A stretch of DNA of 64,000 nt from Labia minor (GCA_963082975.1 OY720346.1:34065787-34129786); one strand, 5' to 3'; counted from the stretch's first letter, positions 46,570 to 57,475 are shown. Notes: generated by a model not told the origin, from the letters alone. Translations and numbers: made by a program.

Positions 46570-48465
46570 CTAGGAACGGACAATTTTTGGCCTTCCTCGC
46601 TTACGTAGAGGAACTACTGGAGTAGAACGCGTGTCGTGGCTTAGACGCAATGCTGATGTATGAGGGGGAACAAGTCCTTGAGTAAATAAATGTTTTTGAG
46701 TTTGTGGTGGCTCCATAACTCCTGGTGGGCCCCGATGGGATGTCGGAGACCCCACCAGCTGTCTATATCGGACAGCAGGATCTTCTTTGCTGACTTTGGT
46801 ACCGTCCATGGAATCGACGGCCCTTTGCAGCGCATTCAAACAACCGACTGTGTTTATATGATGTTCAGCGTAAGGAGTTGGCTCTCCCCCTGGTTGAAAG
46901 ACAGTTTCATGTTCTTTTAATAAATGGGCAAGTTTTATGTTCTGTACCGCAGTTAGCTGAATAGTGTTTTCAACAACAGTATTATTTTCATCAGTGGTGC
47001 AGAGATTTTCTTGAATAAATTTGTATTTTCTCTTAGGATAATTATGAAAATACCAGCGATTGTTTCGCATATCTAATACTAAACCTGCTTTTCTGAGAAA
47101 GTCAAGACCTAATAGTGATCTATTTCCACTAACATTGGGTAGGAATATCATTTCTATATGTATTATTTTATTTTTGATTTTTACAGGAACTGTAGCTAAT
47201 AACACGGAATGTATACGCTTTTTCCCGTCAGCTAGAGTTAAGGAAAGATTATCTACTTTAAAATATTCTCCTCGTTGTCTTAAATAGCTGAGAAGACGCT
47301 GACCGCCAATAGAGCGAGTGGCTCCGCTGTCAACGCAAATAGAACCAGAAGCTTCATAGATGGAGGCTTCTATTAGAGCGAGTTTAGTATCTCTATCTGT
47401 AGTAACGTTACACTGTAAGGCTTGTGCGTTGGTAATTTCCTGCTTCGGATTGCAAGTTAGACACCTAGGTTTGGTGACTCCTGGAGTTCCGCAGCCGTAG
47501 CAACGAAGTGTTGAAGAGTCAGTCTCTTCTTTTTGTTTTTCACGAGGTTGTGAGTTTCTAAAGGGTTTCCGATCATAATATTTCGATTTAGGGGGTTCGA
47601 TAGATTTATTTGAAGGGATTGTTTTTGAAAATGGGGCCCTTAAGTTATCATAGGAGTCGAATTTTTCTGCGAGATCGAGGGGATCTACCAGTGTTTCCCA
47701 AGAGTCGAGGAAGTGATCTTTGCATTCGGATGAACACTTTCTCTTCATTTGATCAGCTAGGATCAAATTTTTAAGTTGATCAAAATTTTCAATTTTTAGA
47801 TCGGATAGCCAGGCTTCTAGATAACCGCGTAGATTGAAGTAAAAATCTTTCCAAGTGTTTTCCGATGTCTTCTTGGAGGTGGAGAAAAGTTTTCTTATTT
47901 TATCCGTAGTTAATTTAAATCGGTGAAGTAGGAGCTTCTTAATATGTTGATAGTCTTGGGCGACTTCATTTGGTTCTCTAATTATTAGAGTAGTAATATC
48001 TGTGGGTAAGACCGAAATAAGATAAGTGACCCATGCATCCTCAGATATGCCAAGAAAATTCATTTGTCTTTCGAAAAGACGCAGATACGTATTAATATCG
48101 TCATCGTTAATTTTAAATAGAGGTAAGAATTTCAATATATCTACTTTCGGTTGAAGTGGGGTTGGTGATTCTTCCTGGTTCACTACGGTTTGAATTCGGA
48201 GTTTCTCTAGTTCAAATTGTCTTTCTTTCTCCTTTTCTCTTTCTTCTCTCTCTCTCTCTTCTTTCTCCCTTTCCCTCACTTCTTTTTCCTTCCTATCCTC
48301 TATGATGGTCATAAGTAATTCCCGTGTAAGGTCTTCATCATAATCAGGCAATGACGTGATGTCATTTTTTATATCGATCCTACGAGAATCTAAATTCATA
48401 ACTATTCCTAATTCCTGTGCTAAAAGGATAAGATCCTCCTTTTTCCCTTTGCCGAAAAATGACAT
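46570..48465 (-). CDS. Gag-protease polyprotein of non-autonomous gypsy element
   Basis: 631 residues from ATG 48465. Residues 57-92 form a highly charged Glu/Arg coiled-coil stretch. About 105-280 is the gag capsid-like region (KFLPLFKINDDDINTYLRLF, then HRFKLTTDKIR). At 322-338 lies a four-cysteine knuckle, CYGCGTPGVTKPRCLTC, where a CCHC might be expected. The aspartyl protease follows, with active site VDSGATRS (Asp379) and the C-terminal hydrophobic-G motif LLGLDFL at 451-457. Residues 505-540 (HLLKEHETVFQPGGEPTPYA, then EHHINT) are the usual entry to the RT domain. Then the frame passes directly into an unrelated proline-rich tail ending RKRGRPKIVRS, which I take as the former Pol C-terminus. 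The RT to integrase loss is therefore in frame. The ORF has no internal stop, so it may still be translated. Confidence 0.9.
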   Translation of the reverse strand: MSFFGKGKKEDLILLAQELGIVMNLDSRRIDIKNDITSLPDYDEDLTRELLMTIIEDRKEKEVREREKEEREREEREKEKERQFELEKLRIQTVVNQEESPTPLQPKVDILKFLPLFKINDDDINTYLRLFERQMNFLGISEDAWVTYLISVLPTDITTLIIREPNEVAQDYQHIKKLLLHRFKLTTDKIRKLFSTSKKTSENTWKDFYFNLRGYLEAWLSDLKIENFDQLKNLILADQMKRKCSSECKDHFLDSWETLVDPLDLAEKFDSYDNLRAPFSKTIPSNKSIEPPKSKYYDRKPFRNSQPREKQKEETDSSTLRCYGCGTPGVTKPRCLTCNPKQEITNAQALQCNVTTDRDTKLALIEASIYEASGSICVDSGATRSIGGQRLLSYLRQRGEYFKVDNLSLTLADGKKRIHSVLLATVPVKIKNKIIHIEMIFLPNVSGNRSLLGLDFLRKAGLVLDMRNNRWYFHNYPKRKYKFIQENLCTTDENNTVVENTIQLTAVQNIKLAHLLKEHETVFQPGGEPTPYAEHHINTVGCLNALQRAVDSMDGTKVSKEDPAVRYRQLVGSPTSHRGPPGVMEPPQTQKHLFTQGLVPPHTSALRLSHDTRSTPVVPLRKRGRPKIVRS

Positions 48466-49073
48466 TTTTAATAGGATAATTAAATTTAATGTTAACCAAA
48501 GAGAAAAAAAATATTAATTAATTAATCAAAATTAAAAGTTATTTAGTCGCGTACAATTGAATTATACAATGTTTAATTATAAAATAAGATAATTGAAATA
48601 TAATTTAAAAATATATAAAAGTATTTAAATATTTGAAAATATAGTGATATTTTATCAATTTTATTAATTCATTAATTTAAATATAATGTAGTAGAATAAA
48701 ATTTAAAGTTTAAAAAAAAAATTTTTTTTTTACAAATTAAACATATAAATTAATTAATTATAACTAATAATAATATTAATATATTCAAACTATTTTTATT
48801 GAATTAGAATTAAATAGATAAATATTCTATTTGTTAGATAAATGTGAAAATTAAAAATAAAAAAAATAATTAACAAGTGTTAAATATATTATTATAATAG
48901 ACAAGGAGATATGATTTATTTAAATTTAAAGTATAAGAGTAAAAGTTTTAAATTTTTATTTTATTAATTAAATATTAAATTGTACTATAAGTCCGTTGAG
49001 ATGAAAAAGTGATGATACTGCTCACCAAAGATGAATAATGTACTTTTCTCAGGAGCCGTGGGGTACTAATCGG
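48466..49073 (-). other. Retrotransposon 5' leader (untranslated, AT-rich)
   Basis: About 600 bp between the primer-binding site and the gag ATG, with no open frame of note. It presumably carries packaging signals, none of which I can identify. Confidence 0.6.
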
Positions 49074-49091
49074 GCCTCAGGTTGGGCTCCA
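49074..49091 (-). other. Primer-binding site
   Basis: In element orientation TGGAGCCCAACCTGAGGC starts three bases (AAG) after the 5' LTR end. TGG complements a tRNA 3' CCA. The tRNA was not identified. Related TGG-N-CCCAAC motifs recur inside the LTR. Confidence 0.75.
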
Positions 49092-49094
49092 CTT

Positions 49095-49998
49095 TGTAAG
49101 GAACTAATCGAGCCAAACGTTGGGCTGCCACTTTGTAAGGAGGACCGTTTCAAGTTGGGGTCACTTTGTAGACGATCCTCTTACGTTGGGTGCCAATTTA
49201 TAAGGGGATCTAAGTATGGGGCACTTGTAATGACCCACGATGACCGTGAATTGTTAATTATGTTAAGTTATTGATGGGCGCCAACTTTGGATATCCCAAA
49301 GTATAAAATAGTGTTGAAAAATTAAGGGAAAAGGGAAAACACAATAATAATGTTCACATTAATTTACTTTAATTAAATAGATAAAAATTAACAAATTAAA
49401 TATACAAATTTTAAATAGAAAAATAAGAAAATGTAATTCACTAATATCACTGGAATTAGCGGAAATAATTATCACAGGGGGTGATGATAAGGATTATACA
49501 CAAATAATTATATCACGGGACGTGATAAGTATAGGTTATATCAGGATGATATCACTTGTTCGACTGTATCACAGGGTGTGATAAAAATGATTATGTACAA
49601 AATAATTATATCACGGGACGTGATAAATACCAGGTCATATCGGGATGATATCACTAGTTAAACTGTATCACAGGGTGTGATAATAAAAATGATTATATAC
49701 AAAATAATTATATCACGGGACGTGATAAATACAGGTCATATCAGGATGATATCTCACTAGTTCCACTGTCCATTCTCAACTGCCAAAAATATAACAACTT
49801 GGAGGGATGATTCCTCCCCTTAAGTGAAATATAATATCTATATATATATTACATTTTAAGAATAATGCGACCAAATAACTTTGTTCATAAAAAAAAAGGA
49901 AATAGAAAAAAACAAAATAAACTAAAAAAAATAGACAAACAAAATAAAATGTATAATAAAAAAAAATAAATAATAATATAAATACTTTGTCCGTTACA
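49095..49998 (-). repeat. 5' LTR (904 bp)
   Basis: No difference from 45622-46525 seen by eye over 904 bp. Holds the promoter by function; the start site was not located. The palindrome array is at about 49463-49748 and the PBS-like ladder at 49119-49290. The 78-codon frame at 49038-49274 merely reads through this ladder and is not supported. Confidence 0.93.
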
Positions 49999-50189
49999 CC
50001 ACTTTATTAAAATTCGTTGAGCCGTTTAAACTATAAACGAACACACAATGGACAGACGGACAGACATCATACTAAATATACTTTTTTCTGTTAACAAAAT
50101 GTATGATTCGTGGAGATATGTGAAAATCTTCATATGTGAAATTTGGTGTACATACAATAGCTTTCTTTCCTATCGTCGGTCGGTAAAAA
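49999..50189 (-). mobile_element. HINE-like family B2, copy 6, 5' half
   Basis: Continues the interrupted copy: CCACTTT, ATTCGTTGAGCCGTTT (core, inverse), GGACAGACGGACAGACATCAT, and the 5' end ATCGTCGGTCGGTAAAAA at 50189. Relative to copy 5, about 70 bp between CCACTTT and the core are missing. The 63-codon frame here is incidental. Confidence 0.75.
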
Positions 50190-52598
50190 TTAAAAAGTTA
50201 ATTTTTATTCATTTTATTTTTATTAAAAACTTAAATTAAAAACTGAGATCATAAGATTTGAAAATTATATTAGTACACATTAAATCCTTTTTAATCAAAT
50301 TGATAGCCTATTTGAAAACAAATATGTGAAGAGGTATATAGTTCTTAAATTATTCTAAAAGTTAGATTAATAAAATTTCAATGTGATGACGAATTTATAT
50401 CCTATTTCAATGATTCATGTTAGGAGGTAAAGAGTTTGATACACGATGATATTGTAAACATAATGAAACAAACAAGAAGACAAATTTATAATATTGGCTT
50501 TGTTCATTTAAATACAAACCCATAGATCTTCGTATATGCAAATAAATAATGGAGGATGTCGAATATAGTGTATTATGATAATTTATATATTCGATTTTCT
50601 TATTGTGGTTTGAATAGCAAAGTTAAAGGGGCAAAAAGATCAATGAGATTCGTTAATTCAATATGAAAACAAATTCTCCAAGACAATAGATCAGACTCAT
50701 GATATATAAAATTGAATGGAAAAATTGTAAAAAATATGATCATGTTAAAATTCTTTTGGTAATGTAAATGTTCAATATTAGAAATTTAAAAGAGTATACA
50801 ATGCTTCAGAAAAACAATGGTTTTAATTTTTTATATTGAAAGAACAAACATTGATAAACCAAAAATTCCATAAATAAATATAGTCATTTTAGAAGTAATA
50901 TTATACATTACATCTTATTTCTATTATAGTTATTTAATAATTAATTTGTTGTTTAAATGTTCTTAAACGTATATCATGCAACATCAATTTATTTTTTAAA
51001 AGTTCCAAATGTATATAAAAATATAATATTTTTTTATTCCATTTGAGGGGAAACAACCTCTCCTCATTGGCGATACAACTGATTAATAAGAATTCAACAT
51101 TAATTTTAATGCTATAAAATTTTTTTAAATACTTTCAAAATGAAAATCTATCCTGAAATCAATATTTCTGCTTCAGAATCCCTTGAAAAAAAATTAATCG
51201 GAGCAATACAAAAGTAGTTAGTTACATAGAGTAACTAATCACTAATTAATTACAATTAATTCATTATAATTCAATTATATTTCTTCTATACCTTCTAGGG
51301 ATCGATTGAAATATCTATAAAAATTTTCAAAAGTCTATCTCAATATTAATGATGAAAAATCGATTTCAATTTGTCAAAAGAGCGAACAGACAGACAGACA
51401 GAGACGCCAAATGAAGTTGAGAAAAACGTTATAAAAATCGAAAATTAGTGCGTCCTCTGGTAGTCAAAGGGATAAAACAACATAGCTAAATAGAATATCA
51501 ATGGATTTATATGCAAATTTTAATAATTTTTATCTCGTAAACTAGAACGGTCCTATCTATTTCACTAAAATTTATATAAAGAAATAAAGAAAAACGCCTA
51601 TACATGTAAAATAAATATTAAATAGAGTTAGAAGTGCCAGATATTAATGATAAAAAAACAAGTTTCATTATCTTAGTGATGATATACTACAATATTATTA
51701 ACGTAATAATAATTTGAATGAGTTTAAGTGAATCTATGTAATCAATGAGTTAAAAAAAATTTAAATGATTTTTTTTAATTTCACTTCTATGGTCAATTGA
51801 GAAAAGGATTTCAATCATGTATTGCATTCATTAGTGAATATGATAAACGACTTACTAGCTATATCCACTATGGACTGATTGAATGATAACAAAATATATT
51901 TCTATATTAAAAGAGTAAATATAGGGGAGAATCACTCGATAAATCTCTCTGAATTATGCCTTGAAAATATGAATTTTAATATTTTGTTGTATTTCCTAAT
52001 CAGATTATCATAAAATAAAAAAGAATAAGAATAATTTGTAATCTAGTATCAATCAATAAGCAATTGCGGTTCACGGGGAGTTGTAAGTTTATATTTCTAT
52101 GTAAGCCTTACATTTGATATTACTGGTTCTCGATCAGTATTCCACTTTTGATCAACTTTTCATAATGAGAAAAAAAATAATAAGTAAAAATAAATTAAAG
52201 AGGCCTAAATAAATTATAAATATTTATTATTTAATAATAGAGGTGGTATAGAAAATTATTTTTATTTTCATGGGAAATATGAATGATAATATTATAATAA
52301 TTTATAATATTAATTGTACATGTTGACTGTAGATTAACTCTTTCTTATCTTGAGATTTTTTAGTAAATATATAAATTGAAAAAAACGATCACAAATATGT
52401 GATTAGTCAATTAAAGCTAGACTACTTGTTTATATACTACATACGATATAAATAACTATATAACTGCTCAAGTAAGCAGGCAACTATCAGCTGAATTCTT
52501 CGAAATTTGAACCAGCTGGGTTTTTTAGATTTTGTTTGACATCCATTAATAGCAAATTACCTCGTTATTGGAGAAGAAAATAGAAAAAAGTTATTTCT
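50190..52598. other. Noncoding AT-rich DNA; repeat E near 51490-51545
   Basis: Inverse copy of repeat E (see 16.56 kb) and an ACAGACAGACAGACAG microsatellite at 51389-51404. No coding sequence recognised. Confidence 0.5.
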
Positions 52599-52853
52599 AT
52601 GAAAATCCAAGAAATAGGATACAAAGTGCTCTCTCATCCGCCCTATTCTCCGGTTTAAGTTCCAAATGACTATTTCTTGTTTCCATACCTGAAAAAATGG
52701 CTCTGCGGAATAAGATTTGACATCAACGATGAAATCATCTCACAAACAAATAACTATTTTGATGTCCTCGATAAATCTTATTTTTTGGATGGGATAAAAA
52801 AAATTAGAGAAATGTTTGACGAAGAGCTCAAAGGAGATTACGTTGAAAAATAA
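52599..52853 (+). pseudogene. mariner transposase C-terminal fragment
   Basis: One frame of 85 codons including the stop, with a single in-frame stop near 52653. It reads IQEIGYKVLSHPPYSP (block carrying the family's conserved HPPYSPDL.P), then a stop, then VPNDYFLFPYLKKWLCG, DVLDKSYFLDGIKKI and ELKGDYVEK at the C-terminus. The third catalytic Asp lies in NDYFLF. Upstream sequence is degraded and the N-terminal two thirds are missing. Confidence 0.85.
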
Positions 52854-52918
52854 AATAATCTTTTATCAAAAAACCTATGTTTCATTTAAAAAGTCACGGA
52901 CTTATTGACTTGCCCTCG
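52854..52918 (+). mobile_element. mariner 3' untranslated end and TIR
   Basis: Ends AAGTCACGGACTTATTGACT then TGCCCTCG before TA. This is the classical mariner terminal repeat wording and marks the outer end of the transposase fragment upstream. The matching left TIR was not found, so the element is truncated. Confidence 0.8.
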
Positions 52919-52920
52919 TA

Positions 52921-54594
52921 TATATAAAAATATAGAATAGATTTATATTTAAGTAAATATCAGAGCATTCTAAATGGATAAACCTTATCAAATTTTCATC
53001 TTCTCTCTGCCTTTTTATTTGTTTTATTTTTGTTATTTATTTTATCTTTTGGATTTGGTTGGATTGTCAACCTGGTTAGTCGGTTGGTTGGTTAACAAAC
53101 TACACAGACTGTTTTAATATTATCAAGAGAAACAGAAGAAATATTTAAAAATAAATAATAAAATCATGTTCATGTTCAGAAAATCTACATGTGTTTAGAG
53201 AAACTGAAAAAAAAAAAATAAAAAAACTGAAAGAGAAAAAGAGCTTAAAAGAAAAGAAGAAATAATAATAATAATATCGTAGTTATTCAAGTGACAAATT
53301 GGAAAAACATATTTAAAAATATATGCTCGATCCATATTGGTAATCCCCATATAATTTTTCAACTTATTTTAAGTAATTAAACAAAATTTTTTTTTTTAAA
53401 TTGTTAAATTAAATACAATGTATAATAATTTTATAATGGGCTAAAAAATAAATCATTTTTAAATGAAAATTCATTAACAAAAACATTGTTATCAAAATTT
53501 GATAAAAAAATTTATAAAATAAAAATATGTTTTCTATTTAAAATCAGACAAAAGTTTATTTAATATTAGGGTGACCGTCCGTACCCTTTTTCCATATTTT
53601 TTTCGTCCATACCATCGTTTTAATAAAAATGTAAATTTTGTCCCGTTATTATAGTATAAACTAAAATTGTGTTATAGAATGTGAGAAATTTATGATAACG
53701 TGTTAAAAAGTCCAAATTTGCTTCGTAAGAATACCTCATTGGAGAAAATACACCTCTACACTAACTAAATTTTTGTACCGTTAATTGTTATTAGATACTC
53801 TCTTCACACCTCAAGCAATATAGAATCCAATATCTTACCTTAATCTTTATCTTTCTTAAATATTATTTATTTTCAATCAATTAGAGAGTTTTTTTAGCCG
53901 TTTCTCGCAGCCTAGTCACCAGGAACTTCTATCGATCAAGTCTTCCGCTGTTAGACCACCTCCATCCTTTCCTTATTTCTTCTTTCTGGAGGGATCCAAC
54001 TCCAGATCTTTAATGATATCCGGTGTTCTTCCATGAGAGATGCCCTTACGACATTAGTTGTCGGTTTTTTATTTTATTATCGATTTTTTTACTTGTTATA
54101 ATTATTTTTAAAAACAGCAAACGGAATTATTGAAAAAAAAACTAAAAAACGACTTTCCAATAGATCACAATTTCCTTATATATATATATATATATATATT
54201 AATAGAATCTATATTACCTTAAATAAATATATATATATCATATTTTCATCTAAAGTGTAGCTAACACACAAAATACAGGAAAACACTGCGATATTTTCCA
54301 AATGATAAAACGGCCAGTTACATCCCATACAAGATAAGATCTTTCCTCTTTTTTACATTATATGTATTTAAATTCAATTTAAAGTTAGTTATATCACACT
54401 CGCTAAAGGATTCATAATTTAAAATTCAAAAATTTTTATCCCACTCCCACCCCACACTATTTATTCAAAATATAATAATTTCAATAGGATCTTAAAACAA
54501 ATATATTTCAATAAAAATTAAATTTATTAAAATGCATTTTTATAATTTTTTACTCATATATCTAATAATATTAAATTATTTATAAATATATATA
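52921..54594. other. Noncoding; possible old transposon scraps
   Basis: GGGTGACCGTCCGTACCC near 53570-53587 recalls hAT ends but lacks a partner. 53930-54060 is GC-richer (CCAACTCCAGATC, CGACATTAGTTGTCGG) with disrupted minus-strand frames that might be LINE tail. A TA run is at 54178-54200. The 54420-54560 stretch shares ATGCATTTTTATAATTTTTT with repeat family C flanks. Confidence 0.4.
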
Positions 54595-55057
54595 CGAGGG
54601 TGGCCTGAAAAGTTTCCGACCTGACCAAGAAAAACGTGGTTTTTCAATTTTTTTTTTTTTTGCTATATTTTTCAACATAATCTACATCAACACTGATACA
54701 TTTCTCATAACGGTGTTCTAATTAATTTAATTAATCCATAAATTATTTAATTAATTAATTAAATTTAATTTAATTTAAGTCTCATCAACAGTTATGAATT
54801 CGTTTGGATTACGCCTACAGCGCCAAATTGTCTTTAGAAATGTATTTTCGAAGCAATTTTTGGTCTAACGTTAGGAAATGCGGCACCCACATTGCACACA
54901 GCTTTCCATATTCAAATGGTTTTGCAAAATATTTCGCACACCTTCAGCTGACATCGTACAGGTCTCAGCTATCTTGAATTTTGCAAAATAAAACAAAAAA
55001 AAAATTGAAAAACATCGTTTTTCTTGGTCAGGTCGGAAACTTTTCAGACCACCCTCG
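54595..55057 (-). mobile_element. mariner-derived MITE, copy 2
   Basis: TIRs CGAGGGTGGCCTGAAAAG and CTTTTCAGACCACCCTCG, TA on both sides. Same internal transposase scraps and same deletion as at 2.77 kb, with small indels (the ATCGACGCAAAA stretch before GTTTGG is missing). Confidence 0.88.
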
Positions 55058-55097
55058 TATATAAATATTAAGAAAGCAGCCAGAGAAAGACTGCTAG

Positions 55098-55301
55098 AAA
55101 GAGGATAACGTAGAACACACAGTATTCAACTGTGAAAGGTGGAAGATGAAGAGGGAGGAGTTAGGAAATCGACTCGGAATGCCTATCACAGTGATTAACA
55201 TATCCAGATTAATGACACCCAAAGAGGAAAATTGGGTTATAATCTCTCAATATACAATATACAATCTACTTAAAATGAAGGAAGGCCAGGTAAGGGCGTA
55301 A
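55098..55301 (+). pseudogene. LINE C-terminal fragment (jockey/R1 style)
   Basis: Open frame of about 67 codons: EDNVEHTVFNCERWKMKREE, LGNRLGMPITVINISRLM, then TPKEENWVIISQYTIYNLL. H-T-x-F-x-C-x-R-W is the conserved block at the end of ORF2 in jockey/R1-type LINEs (C-terminal of RNase H/RT). The upstream part is lost; the 5' side abuts the mariner MITE. Confidence 0.72.
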
Positions 55302-55311
55302 ATTAAAAAAC

Positions 55312-56040
55312 AATCTCCACGACAGATGCTATGTCGAAAGGCGATACCTTTTGCGGAGAATTGGGTTCCATATGTTTTTCAATTGAAAAGCGAGTTCCTC
55401 ATACTTGCTTTGTTTTTCATTTTCAGTTTTTCGGATGTTAATCGTGAGAGGAACCCCTATATCAATTATTGCGGCTGTTTTTCCTTTGTTATTAATTAGC
55501 AAAATGTCCGGACGGTTGAAGTCGATTGTCTTGTCCGTTAGCACTGGCCTGTCTCAGTATAGGATGGTGTCTGGGCTTTCAAGCACCGCCGCTGGAGCAT
55601 ACTTATAGTATGGCGGGGTACTCTTAGCGTCTAGCAGACCGTACTTCAGTCCTAGTGGACAAGTTTTGCTAATTGGTTATGCCTCCCCAGATATGCATTT
55701 TCCGCGATAGTTAAACAACCCTCCATTATATGCTCAATTGTTTCCCCCAGATTCCCACATTTACAGCATCTCGTAATTCCTAGTTCTTATCACTAGGTCC
55801 TGGATGGCCATTACGAAGCCCTCCGTCTCTGGGTATAGGTGCCCATCGTTTAGCCATTTATGTGTCAGAGCCTTATCAATGTGTGCCTCCTCCAGCAATC
55901 TTGGGAGTTTCCCGTGAAGAGCTTTGCCTCTTATATATATATAGTGACTCCATTTCCCTTGTGGGGATATGATGTTCGTGTTTGCTGAGGTTTAGTGGAG
56001 TGTAGTTGTCGTCAGCCTCCCTAACAGTCCGAACGAGACG
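55312..56040 (-). pseudogene. LINE fragment with restriction-like endonuclease (R2/R4/NeSL style)
   Basis: Minus-strand frames read KALHGKLPRLLEEAHIDKAL, HKWLNDGHLYPETEGFVMAI, QDLVIRTRNYE, then in another frame CCKCGNLGETIEHIMEGC (a C-C-H-C knuckle), RHNQLAKLVH, YYKYAPAAVLE and NRPDILLINNKGKTAAIID. The knuckle followed by R-P-D-(x)12-D is the signature of the restriction-like endonuclease that nicks target DNA in R2, R4 and NeSL-type LINEs. At least three frameshifts or stops interrupt it, including a TGA where the family has W in LYWDR. The 71-codon frame 55329-55544 is the best-preserved piece. Confidence 0.68.
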
Positions 56041-57180
56041 ATCGTTAGACAAGAGAAGCCTACTATAAGTCTACAACTATATTATTTTCATTGTTGTTTA
56101 AATATTTCATGAATTATGGTGCCCTTGTACCCCGATGCGACACATCTTTTGCTTATACTTTAAACCGGCTCTGATTAGAAATGGTCTTTGAACCATTTTT
56201 TTAATTTGTTTGTAATGTTTTTTTCTTCTAATCCTCAACTCATCATTTTTATAAAAAGGCCCCGTTGCAAACATTACAATGTCCCGTTTTTGTCACTAGA
56301 CAATATGGGGTTTCCCTATTTAATATGTAAGATTTATAAATGAATATTCCTTTTGAGGAAGTTTGTTTAAGTATAGTTTTGTTTAAATTACTTAAGTCAA
56401 CAGACTTAGTTAATATCTGAAACTATAAAAATGTGATTGTTATTATTTGTTATTGTTGCGAATTCTAATCTGGTAGCTTAATTTAAATTTCAAAACATTT
56501 AAATCAAGGGGCAATAATTAAAATCACTAAAAACAAAATTTATTTATTAAAATGTCTACGTTCATGAATATTTTAAATCTTACTCACTGGATTGAAAGAT
56601 GATTAGTGAGTGTTGGGGTGTCAGTTTAAAAAATTGAACAAACCCCAATCTAATCTGGGGGTTCAATATTAATAATAATAATATTTTATAATATGATCGT
56701 CTTCAGACACAAATTAACATGGTTCCCCTTTCAAATAATAATAATCTTTCAGAATATTTATTCATTTTCAAGAAAAGAAAGTTATTTAACGAATAGAAAT
56801 TATAGAGGGGAAACTTTTTGATTGATGGGGAATGAATAAAATATTATGAAAAGAGGTTGTAAAATTATGAAAGATTTTAAAATACAACAACTTTTATTAT
56901 TGGCATTTAATTAATAAATAAAGTAATTCAAATCAAATGTATATACATTTTAGAACAATTAATTAACTGCTTTTTCAAATTTTTAATCATGATTTTATTT
57001 TATATATATATAAGTTATAAAAACAAAATTTATTTAATTTTAATCAAAATAAATTATTTAATATTATTAAAAAATAGCTATTTTCAAATAAAAAAAAATA
57101 AGACTACAGATTTAAAAAAAATTTCTATGGATTAAATTTAATCTAATTAATCGTATAATGTAAACGTGTAATTTTTCAAA
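56041..57180. other. Noncoding AT-rich DNA
   Basis: A patch at 56115-56150 (GTACCCCGATGCGACAC) and one at 56260-56300 (GGCCCCGTTGC) could be old transposon scraps; no partner ends found. Confidence 0.45.
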
Positions 57181-57475
57181 AAAGATATACCTATGTTTGA
57201 TAGTTTTTCAAATTATTAAAAATTGTATAAAACTGCTATATTTAGAATTTCAGCTTAATTGATTCGCTGGAAGTACCGGAATTAATTTTTTAACACTGCA
57301 AATCACGCGCCAGCACGTGACGTGATGCCATCAACAAAGAGCCAAACACGCGCTAGTTTAATAAATATTATTTATTAATTTTAATTTATAATTTAATTAA
57401 TTAAATTTAATTTAAATATAATATATGTTAATTAATCCAATTCAAATGCGAGATAGTCGATTGGAGACACTACAG
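57181..57475 (+). mobile_element. HINE-like family A, copy 3 (5' truncated)
   Basis: Keeps the 3' half: AAACTGCTATATTTAGAATT, ATTGATTCGCTGGAAGTACC, CGCGCCAGCACGTGACG, the subterminal GCGAGATAGT and a hairpin remnant GATTGGAGACACTAC in which the stem is mutated. The 5' end, microsatellite and core are absent. Confidence 0.75.

Larger units (their letters stand above)
45618..50002 (-). mobile_element. Non-autonomous Ty3/gypsy LTR retrotransposon (4377 bp plus 4-bp target duplication)
   Basis: Two 904-bp direct repeats (45622-46525 and 49095-49998) flank an internal region read on the minus strand, with CCAC duplicated on both sides (45618-45621, 49999-50002). LTR ends are TGTAA..TTACA. A polypurine tract, a primer-binding site and one long gag-protease ORF are present. 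Reverse transcriptase, RNase H and integrase are absent: only about 30 bp separate the ORF stop from the polypurine tract. I see no difference between the LTRs, so insertion should be recent. It probably moved using enzymes of a full-length relative. It sits inside HINE copy 6. Confidence 0.93.

Noticed and set aside
46641-47287. Short frames on both strands inside the gag-protease ORF
   Set aside because: Shadows of the 631-codon frame; no independent motifs.
49038-49274. 78-codon frame across the 5' LTR end
   Set aside because: Reads through the repeated PBS-like motifs; composition follows the repeat.
53565-56335. A single large hAT element from GGGTGACCGTCCG to the GGCCCCGTTGC region
   Set aside because: The proposed ends do not form a real inverted repeat and no 8-bp duplication was found.
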